In this document: piece after piece, positions 4,884-5,842 of the stretch
How positions within the stretch are numbered: position 1 is the first letter of the stretch
Layout: every line of letters starts with the position of its first letter
Origin: a candidate division WWE3 bacterium RIFOXYC2_FULL_42_13
GTDB taxonomy: Bacteria > Patescibacteriota > WWE3 > UBA101185 > UBA10185
DNA: 5,842 nt
Assembly (NCBI GenBank): GCA_001773255.1
Contig: MEWF01000011.1
Coordinates: forward strand, 82,919-88,760
Reading direction: 5' to 3'
Notes under the pieces: generated by a model
The model's input: the letters and a program-made list of their open reading frames with translations, nothing else
Databases searched by the model: none
Told to the model about the DNA's origin: nothing
Made by a program: the position numbers and the translations under genes

Positions 4884-5342
4884 TTAATTTAATACTACTA
4901 TGCTTAGATTCAGGATTGCGGCAAAACCGATCCAGATTATATACGGAATAAGAAGTCTTGATGCCCCGACTGAAATTTTTTTAAAGCTCTGTGCGGTTAA
5001 AATCACAGCGATTCCCAGGAAAACAATTTCGGCCAGGGCGATTGTAGGCTCTCTCATCCCGAAAAATATTACCGACCAAAGCGCGTTAAGGGTTAGTTGA
5101 ATGGTGTATAGTATCACAGCCTTCAATTTCTCACGTGATTCCGCCTCCTTTTTCCAGACAAGGTAGAGGGCAACCGCCATAAGAATATATAAAAGTGTCC
5201 ACATCGGTCCGAATACCCAATTCGGAGGATTAAAAAAAGGTTTATTCAAACTTGCATACCACGTGTTTATACTTGGAGATGTAAAATATGCCCCCAGTGC
5301 TGCGGCTGTGAAGGTCACTATGAAAGATATTATTAGTTTCAT
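4884..5342 (-). CDS. tspO: TspO/MBR family (peripheral benzodiazepine receptor-like) membrane protein
   Basis: A 152-residue, five-helix membrane protein of the TspO/MBR family, known from bacteria and mitochondria to bind porphyrins and to be tied to tetrapyrrole and oxidative-stress regulation. All signature segments are present: WYASLNKPFFNPPNWVFGP (residues 28-46) and MWTLLYILMAVALYLVW (47-63), QLTLNALWSVIFFG (82-95), and LLIPYIIWIGFAAILN (130-145) with the typical closing LN. The tryptophans of the PPNWVFGPMWT segment belong to the ligand site in solved structures. Hydrophobic segments are near 3-20, 44-63, 75-95, 102-118 and 129-150. Length is typical (150-160). ATG 5342 is the natural start, with no Shine-Dalgarno. 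It is the first gene of the minus-strand run, divergent from the SGNH hydrolase gene. Ligand and role in this organism are unknown, and no tetrapyrrole genes lie nearby. Confidence 0.95.
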   Translation of the reverse strand: MKLIISFIVTFTAAALGAYFTSPSINTWYASLNKPFFNPPNWVFGPMWTLLYILMAVALYLVWKKEAESREKLKAVILYTIQLTLNALWSVIFFGMREPTIALAEIVFLGIAVILTAQSFKKISVGASRLLIPYIIWIGFAAILNLSIVVLN

Positions 5343-5354
5343 TTATGCGTATCC

Positions 5355-5384
5355 ATTATAACTATCTGACCTGTCTTTATTATA
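5355..5384 (-). promoter_or_regulatory. Putative promoter elements for tspO
   Basis: Two perfect TATAAT hexamers occur on the minus strand upstream of tspO: 5360-5355, ending 12 bases before the ATG at 5342 (predicted leader of about 5 bases), and 5384-5379 (leader of about 30 bases). Neither has a good -35. Which one is used cannot be told from sequence. Confidence 0.4.
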
Positions 5385-5389
5385 CATTT

Positions 5390-5416
5390 TTGAAGCGCAG
5401 TCATCCGTTATATAAT
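5390..5416 (+). promoter_or_regulatory. Putative promoter of the SGNH hydrolase gene, predicted leaderless
   Basis: A perfect TATAAT at 5411-5416 ends 7 bases before the ATG at 5424, which puts the predicted start on the A just before or at the ATG. TTGAAG at 5390-5395 is a 4/6 match to a -35, but the 15-base spacer is short. No Shine-Dalgarno precedes the gene. Confidence 0.5.
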
Positions 5417-5423
5417 CGACAGA

Positions 5424-5842
5424 ATGAGGTTTATTAAATTCGCACTGCCGATAGGTATAGTTTTTCTCTACCTGTATCTATCGTACGCCGGTTTCTATAA
5501 CAACATGAAAGGAATGAACTTGCAAAGTCCCAACGATGAAAATTTATTGACATTCGAAAATCCCGACAAGAGCGGTTCGGTAAAGTATGTCGCTTTGGGG
5601 GACAGTTTAAGTGCCGGTATCGGCAGCGATAAAGTAGAAGAAACCATTGTGTATCAATTCGCTTCAAACCTATCCAAGGATTACGGAAAAGTAGACGCAC
5701 TGAACCTGGCTTTACCCGGCGGAACTACGCAGGATGTGATCGAAGGTCAATTGCCCCTCTCCATTATTGAAAAACCCGACTATGTCACACTTTTAATCGG
5801 AATAAACGACATTCACGACAAATTTACCGACGGGCAATTTAT
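5424..5842 (+). CDS. Membrane-anchored SGNH/GDSL-type hydrolase, 3' part cut off by window edge
   Basis: The frame runs from ATG 5424 off the right edge, giving 139 residues. Residues 4-24 (IKFALPIGIVFLYLYLSYAG) are an uncleaved anchor or signal segment, so the enzyme acts outside the cytoplasm. SGNH blocks follow in order: block I YVALGDSLSAGIGS (55-68) with nucleophile Ser61, block II LNLALPGGTTQDV (93-105) with the oxyanion glycine, and block III LLIGINDIHD (123-132) with Asn128 in the GxND motif. Block V with the catalytic Asp and His would lie beyond the window. Relatives are lipases, esterases, lysophospholipases and glycan O-acetyl esterases, and the substrate cannot be told. No Shine-Dalgarno; a TATAAT 7 bases upstream suggests a leaderless transcript. 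It is divergent from tspO across 81 bp. The open frame on the opposite strand at 5434-5700 is a shadow. Confidence 0.9.
   Translation, partial: MRFIKFALPIGIVFLYLYLSYAGFYNNMKGMNLQSPNDENLLTFENPDKSGSVKYVALGDSLSAGIGSDKVEETIVYQFASNLSKDYGKVDALNLALPGGTTQDVIEGQLPLSIIEKPDYVTLLIGINDIHDKFTDGQF

Noticed and set aside
5434..5700. Minus-strand open frame at the right edge, rich in Arg and Cys.
   Set aside because: Antisense to the SGNH hydrolase frame, which carries blocks I-III in order.

Overview
The window looks like bacterial chromosome from the Patescibacteria (Candidate Phyla Radiation) or a similar small-genome lineage. This is an inference from several traits: about 40-45% G+C by eye, very tight packing (largest gap about 80 bp), short single-domain proteins, few Shine-Dalgarno sites, archaeal-flavoured enzymes (a cupin-type glucose-6-phosphate isomerase and an UppS with the PDGNRRW motif), and lineage-specific membrane or exported proteins of unknown function. 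TGA is used as a stop (ends of the genes at 654-1016 and 1157-1933), so this is not a TGA-recoded lineage. There are no tRNA or rRNA genes, CRISPR arrays, IS elements or clear long repeats.

Layout. Left edge (1-598, minus): the N-terminal 105 residues of a close homologue of the 16S rRNA m1A1408 methyltransferases NpmA/KamB, preceded on the same strand by a DUF167/YggU-family gene. Next (654-1156, plus): a 120-residue helical protein of unknown function with a strong Shine-Dalgarno, then a 27-residue, half-basic microprotein resembling the bS22/mS38 (AURKAIP1/COX24) ribosomal-protein motif. These converge on a seven-gene minus-strand run (5342 down to 1157): TspO/MBR membrane protein, membrane-anchored SurA-N protein without a parvulin domain, cupin glucose-6-phosphate isomerase, secreted helical protein with two cysteines, single-pass membrane protein with acidic tail, Bcp-type peroxiredoxin, and UppS. 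Right edge (5424-5842, plus): the start of a membrane-anchored SGNH/GDSL hydrolase, divergent from tspO.

Functionally the minus-strand run mixes cell-envelope work (undecaprenyl carrier lipid, an exported-protein chaperone-like factor, exported and membrane proteins), oxidative-stress defence (Bcp) and sugar-phosphate metabolism. It does not read as one pathway and probably reflects genome compaction.

The most unusual signal is regulatory. Four genes (starts at 315, 3533, 4848 and 5424) have a near-consensus -10 hexamer ending exactly 6 or 7 bases before the ATG and no Shine-Dalgarno, which predicts leaderless mRNAs. The only two strong Shine-Dalgarno sites precede the starts at 654 and 2850. 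The NpmA-like methyltransferase is the other notable item: it is a probable chromosomal relative of a mobile aminoglycoside-resistance enzyme.
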